The notes: a model not told the origin generated them from the letters alone. A DNA stretch of 64,000 nt from Phocaeicola dorei (GCF_013009555.1 NZ_CP046176.1:651501-715500), one strand, 5' to 3'. Shown: positions 46,401 through 54,812, numbered from the stretch's first letter. Program-made: numbers and translations.

Positions 46401-46830
46401 AGTAAATGATGGAACCAAAATCTTTATTATTCAGAGTGCTGATGAGTGGTCGGAATTTATAGCGGTTAATAGTAAAGCGGTGTTTAAGGACAAATTTTTT
46501 GTTGGAACCAACTGGCTGGGCGGGGTGATGTTTAATAAGCCGCATGATATTTTCAAGGAACTTCCTGTCGGAAATGCTCTCAACTGGCCTTATCAGGCAT
46601 TGATACATACAGGGGTGGAGCGTATGGGATTAGTGATGGAAGGTGAAGAATTGCTGGTCGGAGCCTATCATACTTATCCTATGGCTATCGGAACTGCTAT
46701 GGGGATTGTCCCTATGGGTAAGGGTAGTGTTTTGTTCTCTACATTGGATATCTATGGGAACATCATTAATGATTCGGCTGCCGGACTTGTAGCCAAAAAG
46801 CTGATTTTCAATATGATTGATTTTAAATAA
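43462..46830 (+). CDS. Secreted glycoside hydrolase family 2 enzyme with PA14-like insert, second of the pair
   Basis: A 1122-residue exported paralogue of the preceding GH2 protein (signal peptide to YGVRAQ, about 21). N-domain VTWWSRTMDIPVL and RSRAEIFINQRLVDYQIVDN, and catalytic segments KRDRSHPCLVIYNMMNESGN (E446) and IVFFGEEGALSSPP (E544), correspond position by position with the first. It differs by an added domain near residues 840-970 (YMLDGYGIKWSGKVLPSVSG, TIIPQSNDRSMIEVFVNGKK, IEIRFRHPRSNARCRLDW) that looks like PA14, a carbohydrate-binding fold. Its start overlaps the stop of the upstream gene. The pair probably handles two related linkages of one side chain. Confidence 0.85.
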   Translation: MKKSIIAIAFLLLCPFYGVRAQERPFFDLSGKGWHLWQDKKATWQTEDIYLTLEEARKSPVIVPTAGWDILTSAQAVPVQVPGTAEEYLQTQSGPEGDITGVTWWSRTMDIPVLKKGQKVFLNFGSIRSRAEIFINQRLVDYQIVDNVPFETDITPYIKSGEQVQLAVRITDAGGNHDWRDSRTIPWGDKMLPPGHGFGGITGKVGMKVCNAVYVADIYMQNTPQITTANAILTLQNEKGKTTKQDLRITVYEWQNKEKIVYSKEIKGVSLNKGMNELKIPVSAPDAKLWSVDDPNLYVCEVELSEGKNWVDKDSRRFGFRWFEASGIGEDAVFRLNGKRIMLRSAISWSFWPVNGIFPSEELAERQIRIAKELGLNMLNFHRFIGNTDVMNYADELGLLYFEEPGGFRLDVKQPFMNAVLHEKVIRMVKRDRSHPCLVIYNMMNESGNATPEKLELEIQAMKDMRVLDPSRLILRTSAWAKGDDIEDQAKIHIRPYDEKVYWSGWYDYHRAGGPAVWNEGLYKGPEDYYNDTKNKREIVFFGEEGALSSPPRLEKNKEDLEKYSYKGWDGREFLRWYDEFNEFLDAKQLRTVYPTVDDLCVAMGTVSYEHQGRKIESARMNNLTDAYVVNGWESELTENYSGIVDCFRYPKSDPAIIARYNQPLYVAVKTRQQVAAAGGEVTVDFYLINEKNVRGNHQLKISVTDSQGKVMEVGTYETEAAGGEVYGQLLVKDVKIPVPTAGGLCRIEAKLCKENSVVTTGYDDILSVNLASNMLDGKGAVWEDGSALQNFLKGKTKEAVAAYEDNLGKLDWIMVARPPRKDQLTMVPMEALRSADGKPGLDVVYYEDMEFQKEVYHEVAKVVNLSAIEGATPSPFVYMLDGYGIKWSGKVLPSVSGEYTIIPQSNDRSMIEVFVNGKKIYEITRKKEHLGDGKVYLEGGKSADIEIRFRHPRSNARCRLDWAVPNDKMPDAQRLMERAVNDGTKIFIIQSADEWSEFIAVNSKAVFKDKFFVGTNWLGGVMFNKPHDIFKELPVGNALNWPYQALIHTGVERMGLVMEGEELLVGAYHTYPMAIGTAMGIVPMGKGSVLFSTLDIYGNIINDSAAGLVAKKLIFNMIDFK

Positions 46831-46843
46831 AATAACAGATACC

Positions 46844-49228
46844 ATGAAAAAAACAATCCTATGCTTTTGTTTATGCCTGTATTGTATAGGGGTATGGGCG
46901 GCTAGTGCTTCTTTTAAGAAGACAGGAAATGATTTGTTGTTTTTTTTGCCTCAGGGAAATGTGAAATTGGAATTTTGTACAGATGATATGTTCCGTGTAC
47001 GTCATTCTCAAGGTACTGTGTTCGCTGAGAATGAACAGTGGATGGTTCGGAAATATGATTTTTCTTCTGTCAACTATACGGTGGAAGATAGAGGTACTGC
47101 ATGGTTGATTACGACCAGAAAACTGATTATAGAGGCTACCAAGAATCCGTTCTGTCTGTCTGTTTCTGATAAAAACGGCAAGATGCTTTATACAGAACTT
47201 GAGGAACAACGTTTTTATAAGGATTCTGTCAAGATGAAAGCTGTTCTACAGCCGGATGAGCATTTCTTTGGTTTTGGGGAACGTATGGATTTCATGGATC
47301 AGCGAGGGCGTAAGATTTATCTGAATGTAGAGTTGGGAAGAGGGATAAAACCGGCTGTAGGAGGAAAAGATATTTTACGTGCCAATTATTGTCCCGTACC
47401 TTTTATGATGAGTACCAAAGGATATGGTTTGTTCTTTCATACTCCGTTTGCTACCGAATGGAATATGGGGTGGGATAGTAGTGATTATTATTCGTTTAAA
47501 GCTTTTGGCGGTGATTTGGACTATTATTTTATGTATGGTCCCGATTTTTATACCATGATTGACCGATATACGGAATTGACTGGAAAATCCCCTATGCTTC
47601 CTCGTTTTGCAATGGGGTTGCATGTTGGTACTTATTCCGGTGGAACTTGGAAGAATGAAGAGATGACTTCCGATAAATACCCGCCTGCTTTATGTAAACG
47701 TTTGCGTGAGGAAGGAGTGCCTTTTGATTTGCTTTGGCTGGATTCTACTTGGAGATTGTTTAATACCACTTACGGAAATGGTGGTTGTTGTTTTGAATGG
47801 CGCAATACGTTCAAAGATCCGAAAGCCATGTTTGATAGTTGCTATGCGCAAAATGTAAAAATGGTGGGGCTTCATATCCGTTCCATATTAGATAATGGCC
47901 CTGAATATCATCTATTGGATAAGGCGCGTGAACAGGGAAATGTGCTGTATCCAGGAGCCAAGATAGAAGGGGTGGTGAATTTCTTTGACCCGAAAGCGGT
48001 GGATTGGTGGTGGGAGAACGGAGTAATGAAAGTGGCTTCCATCGGGGCTAAGTTTGTGAAAACGGATGTCGGAGGGACGATGGACCTAAAAGGACTTCAT
48101 AATATTTTTCCTTTAGCTTATGCGGAAGCGCCCTATCGTAAATTTCAGGAATATAATAATATGAGGGGGGTGACACATACCCGTGAGGGTTATGCGGGAA
48201 TTCAGCGTTATCCTTATATTTGGGCCGGAGACTGGGGGAGTGAATGGCAGTGGTTTGAACCGGTGATACGTGCGGGACTTAATATCGGTATGAGTGGCGT
48301 GGGTAACTGGACTCATTGCATGGGAGGATTTGAACAGTATTCTCCTTACGATACGGAATTATATACTCGTTGGGTACAGTTCGGTATGTTTTCACCTATC
48401 GCCATGGTGTTCGGTATGGATCACCCCCGTTATCATGAACCTTGGACTTATGGTCCGGAGGCTTTGGCCAATTTTATCAAGTACGATAGTTTGCGTTATA
48501 CATTGATTCCTTATATTTATAGTAATGCTTATCAGCTTTATAAAACGGCACGTCCCATGATGACCCCTTTAGTGATGGATTATCCTCAGGATGAGAATAC
48601 CTATCAGCTGGCGCGTCAATATATGTTCGGGCCATGGATGATGGTTTGTCCTGTCACTACCAAAGGTGCACTGAGCCAACATGTCTATTTCCCCGGTGGA
48701 GAATGGTTTGATTATGAAACCGGTGAGCGTTACGAGGGCCGCCAATATAAGTCTTTTCTTACTCCGTTGGATGTGTTGCCTGTCTATATAAAAGCCGGAG
48801 CTATTATTCCCATGCAACCTGCTATGCAGTGGGTAGATCAGCATCCTGTAGATGTGATAACATTGGATGTCTATCCGTCAGGTATTTCTTCTTATGAGAT
48901 GTATGAAGATGATGGTATATCAATGGATTATCAAAAAGGGATTGGTTCATTGACCCGCTTTACCAGCAGGCTCGCTGATGATAGCTGGACGTTTACTGCA
49001 GATAAACCGGTAGGGAAGTACAAACCTGTCAGACACACTTATCTGGTGAAGGCTTATTTGCAGAACGCTCCGCAATCTGTGATAGAAAATGGTAAATCGT
49101 TGCCCGTTCTTTCATCAGTTGCAGATGCAGACCGGAATACAGGCTGGTTTTATGATACGGAGCATAAACGTCTGTATGTGAAGACAGCCGGAGATAACCG
49201 TCAGAAAATTGAAATTGTGGTACAATAA
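46844..49228 (+). CDS. Secreted glycoside hydrolase family 31 enzyme
   Basis: A 794-residue exported alpha-glycosidase. ATG 46844 (MKKTILCFCLCLYCIGVWAA) is the natural start; the frame continues 27 bases upstream into the GH2 gene. GH31 features are FFGFGERMDFMDQRG, GVPFDLLWLDSTWRL, the nucleophile D408 in KFVKTDVGG and the acid/base D463 in WAGDWGSEWQW, then the family sandwich domains with FGPWMMVCPVTTKGA and SYEMYEDDGISMDY. The nucleophile motif KTD is of the alpha-xylosidase/alpha-galactosidase type and not the WxDMNE of alpha-glucosidases. It lies 13 bases after the second GH2 gene, in the SusCD-3 operon. Confidence 0.88.
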   Translation: MKKTILCFCLCLYCIGVWAASASFKKTGNDLLFFLPQGNVKLEFCTDDMFRVRHSQGTVFAENEQWMVRKYDFSSVNYTVEDRGTAWLITTRKLIIEATKNPFCLSVSDKNGKMLYTELEEQRFYKDSVKMKAVLQPDEHFFGFGERMDFMDQRGRKIYLNVELGRGIKPAVGGKDILRANYCPVPFMMSTKGYGLFFHTPFATEWNMGWDSSDYYSFKAFGGDLDYYFMYGPDFYTMIDRYTELTGKSPMLPRFAMGLHVGTYSGGTWKNEEMTSDKYPPALCKRLREEGVPFDLLWLDSTWRLFNTTYGNGGCCFEWRNTFKDPKAMFDSCYAQNVKMVGLHIRSILDNGPEYHLLDKAREQGNVLYPGAKIEGVVNFFDPKAVDWWWENGVMKVASIGAKFVKTDVGGTMDLKGLHNIFPLAYAEAPYRKFQEYNNMRGVTHTREGYAGIQRYPYIWAGDWGSEWQWFEPVIRAGLNIGMSGVGNWTHCMGGFEQYSPYDTELYTRWVQFGMFSPIAMVFGMDHPRYHEPWTYGPEALANFIKYDSLRYTLIPYIYSNAYQLYKTARPMMTPLVMDYPQDENTYQLARQYMFGPWMMVCPVTTKGALSQHVYFPGGEWFDYETGERYEGRQYKSFLTPLDVLPVYIKAGAIIPMQPAMQWVDQHPVDVITLDVYPSGISSYEMYEDDGISMDYQKGIGSLTRFTSRLADDSWTFTADKPVGKYKPVRHTYLVKAYLQNAPQSVIENGKSLPVLSSVADADRNTGWFYDTEHKRLYVKTAGDNRQKIEIVVQ

Positions 49229-49245
49229 CTTAAAGGATTGATTCT

Positions 49246-51246
49246 ATGAGAAAAATCATCGGTTTTCGCACTTTGTGCGTAAGTTTGGGAATATGGGTGG
49301 GGACTTTGGTGGTATCTGCTCAAGGTGAGTTTAAGGCATTACCTTGGAGGCAAAGTACCGCTTATAATTCTTATCTGATGCGTGATGTGCATCGGCAGTT
49401 TGCCGACCGGCAGTTTGCCATTCAAAAAGCGTTTGCTTCTCCTGCCGGGATGCAGAAGTATCTGGAGGGTTGCCGTGAACGATATAAACAAATAGTAGGT
49501 ACTTTTCCTGAAAAAGGGAGTTTAAATGCTCAGGTGGTAGGGAAGGTACAAGGTACGGGTTATCATATAGAGAAAATAATTTTTGAAAGCAAGCCCGGCC
49601 GCTATGTCACAGCACATCTTTATATGCCAGAGAACACGACTGTTCCTGTTCCGGCGACATTGGAACTTTGCGGACATGGATTGAATGGCAAAGGTCCTTC
49701 GTCTCATGCCGCTATGTTGATGGCATCCAATGGTATTGCTGTGCTGGTGGTAGATCCCATAGGCCAGGGAGAACGGTTGCAAATTATTGATAGGGAAGGA
49801 AAGCCGCTGACACGGGGGGCTACTACGGAACATACCTTACTGAATGCGGGCTTTAACTTGCTTGGTACTAGTTTGGCAGCACAGGAATATTGGGATAATC
49901 ATCGGGCTTTGGACTATTTACTGACCCGTAAGGATATTGATCCGGAGCATATCGGAGTATATGGATCTTCTGGCGGTGGCACTCAGACCGCTTATTATAT
50001 AGGTTTGGATCCCCGTGTAAAGGTAGCGGTTATTTGTAGTTTCTTTTCTACCCGAGAACGTACTATGGAGTTGCAAGGTCCTTCCGATGGTTGCCAACAT
50101 ATACCATACGAAGGGCGTGAACAACTGGAGGTACCTGATTTTGCTTTAATGATGGCTCCACGGCCTTTATTGATTTTAAGCGGTAAATATGATTTTGTCG
50201 ATTTATGGGGTGCGCAACAAGGATTTGCTGAATTACAACAGTGCTATAAAGTATTGGGAGTTCCCGAAAAGGTGGATATGCTGACAGTAGAAACCGGTCA
50301 TGGACTTGGAGCTGAAAAAAGGCAAAAGTTGGTCAGTTGGTTCAAGCGTTGGTTGAAAGATAATCAATCTCCGGTGAAGAAAGCGGCACAAGACCGTTTC
50401 CAGTTGTCAGATATGCTTTGTACGACTAAAGGACAGGTGAATGTATCTATGCCTGGAGCACTCAGTATTATGCAGGAAAATGTGAATCAGCTGGATGAGT
50501 GGGCTTCCAAGCGTGAGACGTTTCTTTCGAAAGGAAAGAAAACTGTTCAAACAAAGATGCTGGATTTGTTAGGTCTTAAAGGTCTTCCTGACCATAAAAT
50601 AAGAATTGAGGCAACCGGACATGATTCAATGCGTGAATATGAACAATATAAGTTTCAGCTCATAAGGGAAGGGGAGATGCCTGTTCCTTGTATTCTTATC
50701 ATGCCGTCCAGAGCGAATGCTGATTCTCCTATTGAGTTAAGGTTGCAGGAAGAGGGGAAAGGAACTTATTTGAGTGAATATGCGAATTTTGCTGCTGCCT
50801 TGACGGAAGGAAAAATTTTGTTGTTGGCAGACTTGCGCGGATTGGGGGAAACAACAGATCCTGCATTTTATACGGATGCTAAATATTGGAACCGTGAATA
50901 TCGTAATGCAATGATCAGTATGCATATAGGGCGTCCTATTATGGGACAACGGGTAGTCGATATCCTGACTTTGCTTGATTTTTGTTCAGAACATGAACTT
51001 TTGAAAGGACATCCCGTCAAAGTATTTGCCAATGGTATTTATGGTCCAGCTGTAATTCATGCTGCTTATTTGGATGAAAGAATCAACAGTGTGGAGATAA
51101 CACATAGTGTGAAGACTTGGAAGGAATACATTGAGAAGCCTATGCAGTGGGATATGTATTCTAATGTGTTGTATGGTGCTTTGAAATATTATGATTTACC
51201 GGATTTGATAAGGTTAAGCAATCGTCCCATCCGTTTTGCAGATTAA
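49246..51246 (+). CDS. Exported double alpha/beta-hydrolase, probable carbohydrate esterase
   Basis: A 666-residue secreted protein (signal peptide to LVVSAQ, about 26) of acetyl-xylan-esterase-like type. The N-terminal hydrolase (about 95-375) has LELCGHGLNGKG, VLVVDPIGQGER, the nucleophile S242 in GVYGSSGGGTQTA, and probable Asp and His in LSGKYDFVDLWG and VETGHGLG. The second half (about 440-666) repeats the fold (VPCILIMPSRANADSP, LLLADLRGLGET), but the nucleophile elbow is FANGIYGPAVIH with no Ser, so this half is probably inactive. It is the last gene of the SusCD-3 operon, 17 bases after GH31. A deacetylating or demethylating role on pectin side chains is a fair guess. The gene ends at a strong hairpin. 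Confidence 0.8.
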   Translation: MRKIIGFRTLCVSLGIWVGTLVVSAQGEFKALPWRQSTAYNSYLMRDVHRQFADRQFAIQKAFASPAGMQKYLEGCRERYKQIVGTFPEKGSLNAQVVGKVQGTGYHIEKIIFESKPGRYVTAHLYMPENTTVPVPATLELCGHGLNGKGPSSHAAMLMASNGIAVLVVDPIGQGERLQIIDREGKPLTRGATTEHTLLNAGFNLLGTSLAAQEYWDNHRALDYLLTRKDIDPEHIGVYGSSGGGTQTAYYIGLDPRVKVAVICSFFSTRERTMELQGPSDGCQHIPYEGREQLEVPDFALMMAPRPLLILSGKYDFVDLWGAQQGFAELQQCYKVLGVPEKVDMLTVETGHGLGAEKRQKLVSWFKRWLKDNQSPVKKAAQDRFQLSDMLCTTKGQVNVSMPGALSIMQENVNQLDEWASKRETFLSKGKKTVQTKMLDLLGLKGLPDHKIRIEATGHDSMREYEQYKFQLIREGEMPVPCILIMPSRANADSPIELRLQEEGKGTYLSEYANFAAALTEGKILLLADLRGLGETTDPAFYTDAKYWNREYRNAMISMHIGRPIMGQRVVDILTLLDFCSEHELLKGHPVKVFANGIYGPAVIHAAYLDERINSVEITHSVKTWKEYIEKPMQWDMYSNVLYGALKYYDLPDLIRLSNRPIRFAD

Positions 51247-51261
51247 AAAACAGAATTTATC

Positions 51262-51319
51262 TCCACTGTAGGAGCATATTAAATGTCCTGAAGGCACAAC
51301 AATCTGCTCCTGCAGTGGA
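51262..51319. terminator. Bidirectional hairpin between convergent genes
   Basis: A 15-bp stem (51262-51276 with 51305-51319, one G-T pair) lies between the stop of the double hydrolase (+) and the stop of the cupin gene (-). On the minus side it is followed, after about 12 bases, by six T residues. Confidence 0.7.
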
Positions 51320-51336
51320 TGGAATATATGGCTTGT

Positions 51337-51828
51337 CTATTTCTTTTCCAGGAAATCAGCACGCATCGGGCTGAAACAATCTATCAGCATACCCGGCTCC
51401 AGGCATACACAACCATGCACTGCATCTGGTTCCTTATACAGACAGTCACCGGCCGATACAATTTTTTTCACACCATTGATGGTGAACTCAAATTTTCCAC
51501 TTTCTACATAAGTCACTTGTGAATGGATATGATGGTGAACAGCTCCTACAGCTCCCTTTTCAAATTTTACTTTAACAACCATGATGTCATCATTGTAACC
51601 CATGATTTGGCGCACTACACCTTCGCCTGCAGGTTCCCATTCTTTGCCTTCTGCAAAAATGAAGTTTTCACTACCTGTTTTCATAACCTTTTTTTCAGTG
51701 TTTTTGTTTGTTTCTTCAGTACACTCTTTGTCGCTCTCTTTTTTTTCACTTTGTGCATTGCAGCTCTGCAATATTAGTGGTGCCATCAGGGCACAAGCAT
51801 ACAATGCGGTTCTTACTTTACGATTCAT
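51337..51828 (-). CDS. Cupin lipoprotein, KdgF-like
   Basis: A 163-residue small cupin. KdgF proteins catalyse conversion of 4,5-unsaturated galacturonate to 5-keto-4-deoxyuronate, the substrate of KduI. ATG 51828 gives MNRKVRTALYACALMAPLIL-QSC, a type II signal with the lipid Cys at 23, followed by a Lys/Glu-rich tether to about residue 48. The metal site is H98-x-H100-x-H102-x-Q104 (VHHHIHSQVTYVESG) with the second-motif H138 (EPDAVHGC), as in KdgF. Lipidation places it in an envelope membrane, in step with the exported KduI at 7577. It has its own promoter and is divergent from the pectate lyase. KdgF is the likeliest role but small cupins are easily misnamed. Confidence 0.78.
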   Translation of the reverse strand: MNRKVRTALYACALMAPLILQSCNAQSEKKESDKECTEETNKNTEKKVMKTGSENFIFAEGKEWEPAGEGVVRQIMGYNDDIMVVKVKFEKGAVGAVHHHIHSQVTYVESGKFEFTINGVKKIVSAGDCLYKEPDAVHGCVCLEPGMLIDCFSPMRADFLEKK

Positions 51829-51870
51829 GATCTTGCATTTAATATAAAATGAATAACTAAAACTTTTCTT

Positions 51871-51878
51871 CAAATATA
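51871..51878 (-). promoter_or_regulatory. -7 box of the cupin gene
   Basis: The minus-strand TATATTTG (51878-51871) fits TAnnTTTG, 42 bases before ATG 51828. No copy of the pectin operator was found at the usual spacing on this strand. Confidence 0.45.
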
Positions 51879-51919
51879 TATAATATATAAGGAGAGTGGT
51901 TCACCGTGATTAAAATATA

Positions 51920-51972
51920 CGAGGAAAAGACCAAATATTACAATCCCATACCCTAAAAAATGGCTTATTTTG
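51920..51972 (+). promoter_or_regulatory. Pectate lyase promoter with partial operator
   Basis: AAAAGACCAAATATTAC (51925-51941) matches the operator core of the strong sites, with GACCA at 51929. The -7-like box TTATTTTG (51965-51972) has one base off consensus, and GACCA is again 36 bases before it. The CACATAA half is degenerate. Confidence 0.55.
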
Positions 51973-52016
51973 CTTCATAATGATATTCAAACTTGAATCA
52001 AAACACTACAACAACA

Positions 52017-53630
52017 ATGAAAAGCACATTAAAGAAGAGATGGGGAAGAATTGCCCTTTGCTTGTGTATGGCAAATTTTGCTTGCGCAGGTATGGCTCAA
52101 ACTAATAAAAAGTTAGATGACCAAGTGATAAATACAATGAAAACCGCCACTCAGTTTATGATGGATAAAGTGAGTTATAATGGTGGTTTTGTATGGAATT
52201 ATTTGCCGGATATGTCCCGCTCATGGGGAGAGATGGAAGCCAAGAGGACAATGGTTTGGATTCAGCCACCGGGAACTCCTTCTGTCGGTCATTTGTTGCT
52301 TGACGCTTATCATGCTACAGGAGATGAGTACTATTATGAAGCTGCCCAAAAAGTGGCTAACACTTTGATTTGGGGGCAGCTTGAATGTGGAGGATGGAAT
52401 TATGTATTTGATTTTGCAGGAGAGAACTCGTTAAAGTCCTGGTATGATACCGTTGGTAAAAATGGCTGGCGTCTGGAGGAATTTCAACATTATTATGGAA
52501 ATGCGACTTATGATGATGCGGGTACTATGGAGGCTGCTAAATTTCTACTTCGTATGTATGTGGAAAAAAATGATCCTGCTTTCCGTCCGGCTTTGGAGAA
52601 AACCATTGATTTTGTTTTGAAAAGTCAATATCCGGTGGGTGGATGGCCTCAACGTTATCCTTTGATGTATGATCACCCTTTTCAAGGTAAGAAAGATTAT
52701 TCGTCTTTTATTACTCTGAATGATGATGTGATTCCTGATGCGACCGAGTTTTTGATTCAATGCTATCAAGCAATGGGGTTGCAAGGGGTAAAGGAGCCTA
52801 TTATGCGTGCTATGTACTTGATGATTTCTCTTCAACAAGGGGAACCTTATGCAGGCTGGGCGGACCAATATACAGTAGATGATTTGAAACCGGCTCATGC
52901 CCGTTCTTATGAACCGCGCAGTGTGAATACCGGTACTACCGTCCGTCTTATCAATTTAATGATGGATTACTATAAACTTACAGCTGATACTCGTTTCCTG
53001 TCGGGGATTCCTGCTGCAATTCGTTTTTTGGACTCAATGAAATTACCGGAATCGGATGTGAAGAAATGGAAGCGTCAGTCTACTAATCCGGAAGCTATTT
53101 TGGTTCCTCGTTTTGTTGATCCTGATACAGGTAAACCACTGTATGTCCATCGTAAGGGAAGTAATGTGAAAAATGGAACGTATTATATTGATCAGAATAT
53201 AGAAAATACAATAGCTCATTATAATTCGGCAACTTTTGTGAATCCTGGTGAACTGCGTCGCCGTTATGAGGAAGTGAAGAAACTTCCTGTATCCGAGTTG
53301 GCGAAGAATTCACCTTTGCTACAGGATCATTTGGTTCCTTTACCTAAATATTATACTCGTTTACGTGGAAAAGCTACGGAAGAAGTTGCCCGGAAATTGG
53401 TGCAATCACTGACTAAGGACGGTTGCTGGCTCTCTCCTTTAAAGTCAACCTCGAACCCGTATAAGCCATATACTGTTTCAGGATCTAGTGAGGAAACGAA
53501 ATATATAGCTACTTTTGTAGGGGACGAGCACGATACATCACCTTATCCGTGTACTACCGGAGAATTGTGCATCTCTGTAGGGGATTATATTGATAATATG
53601 ATAAAATTAATTAGTTACCTTGAAAAGTAA
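52017..53630 (+). CDS. Secreted pectate lyase, PL10 (pectic acid lyase) type
   Basis: A 537-residue exported protein that should cleave de-esterified galacturonan by beta-elimination. ATG 52017 (MKSTLKKRWGRIALCLCMAN) gives the signal peptide; TTG 51993 only lengthens it. The mature protein has the alpha-barrel of PL10: GEMEAKRTMVWIQPPGTPSV, WNYVFDFAGE, ATYDDAGTMEAAKFLL, FVLKSQYPVGGWPQRYPLM, FITLNDDVIPDATEFL and EPYAGWADQYTVDDLKPAHA-RSYEPRS. The C-terminal 130 or so residues continue beyond the usual catalytic domain. Its promoter carries a partial operator. It is followed at 21 bases by an esterase and then by the CE12-CE8 fusion, a sensible demethylate-then-cleave operon. Confidence 0.87.
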   Translation: MKSTLKKRWGRIALCLCMANFACAGMAQTNKKLDDQVINTMKTATQFMMDKVSYNGGFVWNYLPDMSRSWGEMEAKRTMVWIQPPGTPSVGHLLLDAYHATGDEYYYEAAQKVANTLIWGQLECGGWNYVFDFAGENSLKSWYDTVGKNGWRLEEFQHYYGNATYDDAGTMEAAKFLLRMYVEKNDPAFRPALEKTIDFVLKSQYPVGGWPQRYPLMYDHPFQGKKDYSSFITLNDDVIPDATEFLIQCYQAMGLQGVKEPIMRAMYLMISLQQGEPYAGWADQYTVDDLKPAHARSYEPRSVNTGTTVRLINLMMDYYKLTADTRFLSGIPAAIRFLDSMKLPESDVKKWKRQSTNPEAILVPRFVDPDTGKPLYVHRKGSNVKNGTYYIDQNIENTIAHYNSATFVNPGELRRRYEEVKKLPVSELAKNSPLLQDHLVPLPKYYTRLRGKATEEVARKLVQSLTKDGCWLSPLKSTSNPYKPYTVSGSSEETKYIATFVGDEHDTSPYPCTTGELCISVGDYIDNMIKLISYLEK

Positions 53631-53651
53631 AAGTTTGTTAGGTATAGGTTT

Positions 53652-54812
53652 ATGAAGAATGCTGTAATTTGTTTATTGTTGTTCGGGATATGTCTGACGG
53701 TTTCTGCTCAAGAAAAGGTGGAAACCGTCTCTATGCGTTATGAAACGCAGAATGATATGCCGCTGTTTTATCAGAAGCTGAAAGAAAGTCTGACTTATCC
53801 TATGGCATGGGGGAACTCTTCTATCCGAAATTTTGAAAAATGGCGTGAAGAGGCTAGAAAAGTTTTGTTGGATTGTATGCAGCCTGCTCCTCCTGTAGCG
53901 GCTTTTGATAAAGAAGTGATAGATATTGAGCGGAGGGAAGGGTATACAGTGGAAAAAATTCTGTTTAATGTTTCGAAATATTCCCGTGTTCCCGCTTATC
54001 TGTTGGTCCCTGAGGGGAAGGGACCATTTCCTGCAGTGTTATTACTTCACGACCATGGGGCCCATTTCTCAATAGGGAAAGAGAAGATGGTACGTCCGTT
54101 CGGTGTGGAGGCATCTGTGACAGCCAATGCGGATGATTGGGCGGAAAGATGTTATGATAAACAGTATGTGGGTGATTATCTGGCAAGCCATGGATATGTA
54201 GTGCTTGCTGTGGATGCCTTGTTTTGGGGGGAACGGGGACGTAAGGAAGGAGTGCGCTATGACTCACAGCAAGCGTTGGCTGCCAATATGCTACAGATGG
54301 GAATGTCATGGGGGGCCTTGATTGTTTGGGATGATATCCGTAGTGCTGAGTTTTTGGCTACATTGCCTATGGTCAGTAAAGATAGAATAGGTACTATGGG
54401 CTTTTCTATGGGAGCACATCGTGCTTGGATGATCAGTGCCGCTACAGATGTGGTGAAGGCAGGCGCTGCTGTGTGCTGGATGAATACTACAGATAGCTTA
54501 ATGACACTTACCAATAATCAGAACAAAGGCGGGTCTGCTTATTCCATGATTATTCCCGGAATACGGAATTGGATGGATTATCCTCATGTGGCATCTATCG
54601 CCTGTCCCAAACCGATGTTGTTCATCAATGGTTTGCGGGACAAACTTTTTCCTGTAAAGGGCGTTGAAAGCGCTTTCTCTACCATGCAGGATGTATGGAA
54701 GGGTCAATCGGTAGAAAATCTATTGACTATCAAGTTCTATGATTTGCCTCATTTTTGCAGTAAGGAGATACAGGCTGATATACTTGAGTTCTTTAATCAA
54801 AATTTAAAATAG
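53652..54812 (+). CDS. Secreted alpha/beta-hydrolase esterase, possibly pectin methylesterase (CE19-like)
   Basis: A 386-residue exported esterase (signal peptide MKNAVICLLLFGICLTVSAQ). The hydrolase core has VLLLHDHGAHFSIGKEKM, VLAVDALFWGERGRK, the nucleophile S252 in GTMGFSMGAHRAW, an Asp candidate in FINGLRDKLFP, and the final His in FYDLPHFCSKE. Proteins of this build include the pectin methylesterase BT1017 that founded CE19, to my recollection; acetyl esterase is the alternative. It sits between the pectate lyase and the CE12-CE8 fusion, with six bases to the latter. Confidence 0.72.
   Translation: MKNAVICLLLFGICLTVSAQEKVETVSMRYETQNDMPLFYQKLKESLTYPMAWGNSSIRNFEKWREEARKVLLDCMQPAPPVAAFDKEVIDIERREGYTVEKILFNVSKYSRVPAYLLVPEGKGPFPAVLLLHDHGAHFSIGKEKMVRPFGVEASVTANADDWAERCYDKQYVGDYLASHGYVVLAVDALFWGERGRKEGVRYDSQQALAANMLQMGMSWGALIVWDDIRSAEFLATLPMVSKDRIGTMGFSMGAHRAWMISAATDVVKAGAAVCWMNTTDSLMTLTNNQNKGGSAYSMIIPGIRNWMDYPHVASIACPKPMLFINGLRDKLFPVKGVESAFSTMQDVWKGQSVENLLTIKFYDLPHFCSKEIQADILEFFNQNLK

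Noticed and set aside
46817..46843. GH31 start overlapping the end of the second GH2 gene
   Set aside because: ATG 46844 begins an ordinary signal peptide; the earlier ATG would put a polar nine-residue stretch before it.
51523..51847. Open frames on the plus strand across the cupin gene, with hydrophobic Phe-rich translation
   Set aside because: They are antisense to the Lys/Glu-rich tether and signal of the cupin; low-complexity GAA/AAA codons read backwards give Phe/Ser runs. The minus-strand gene has clear family motifs.
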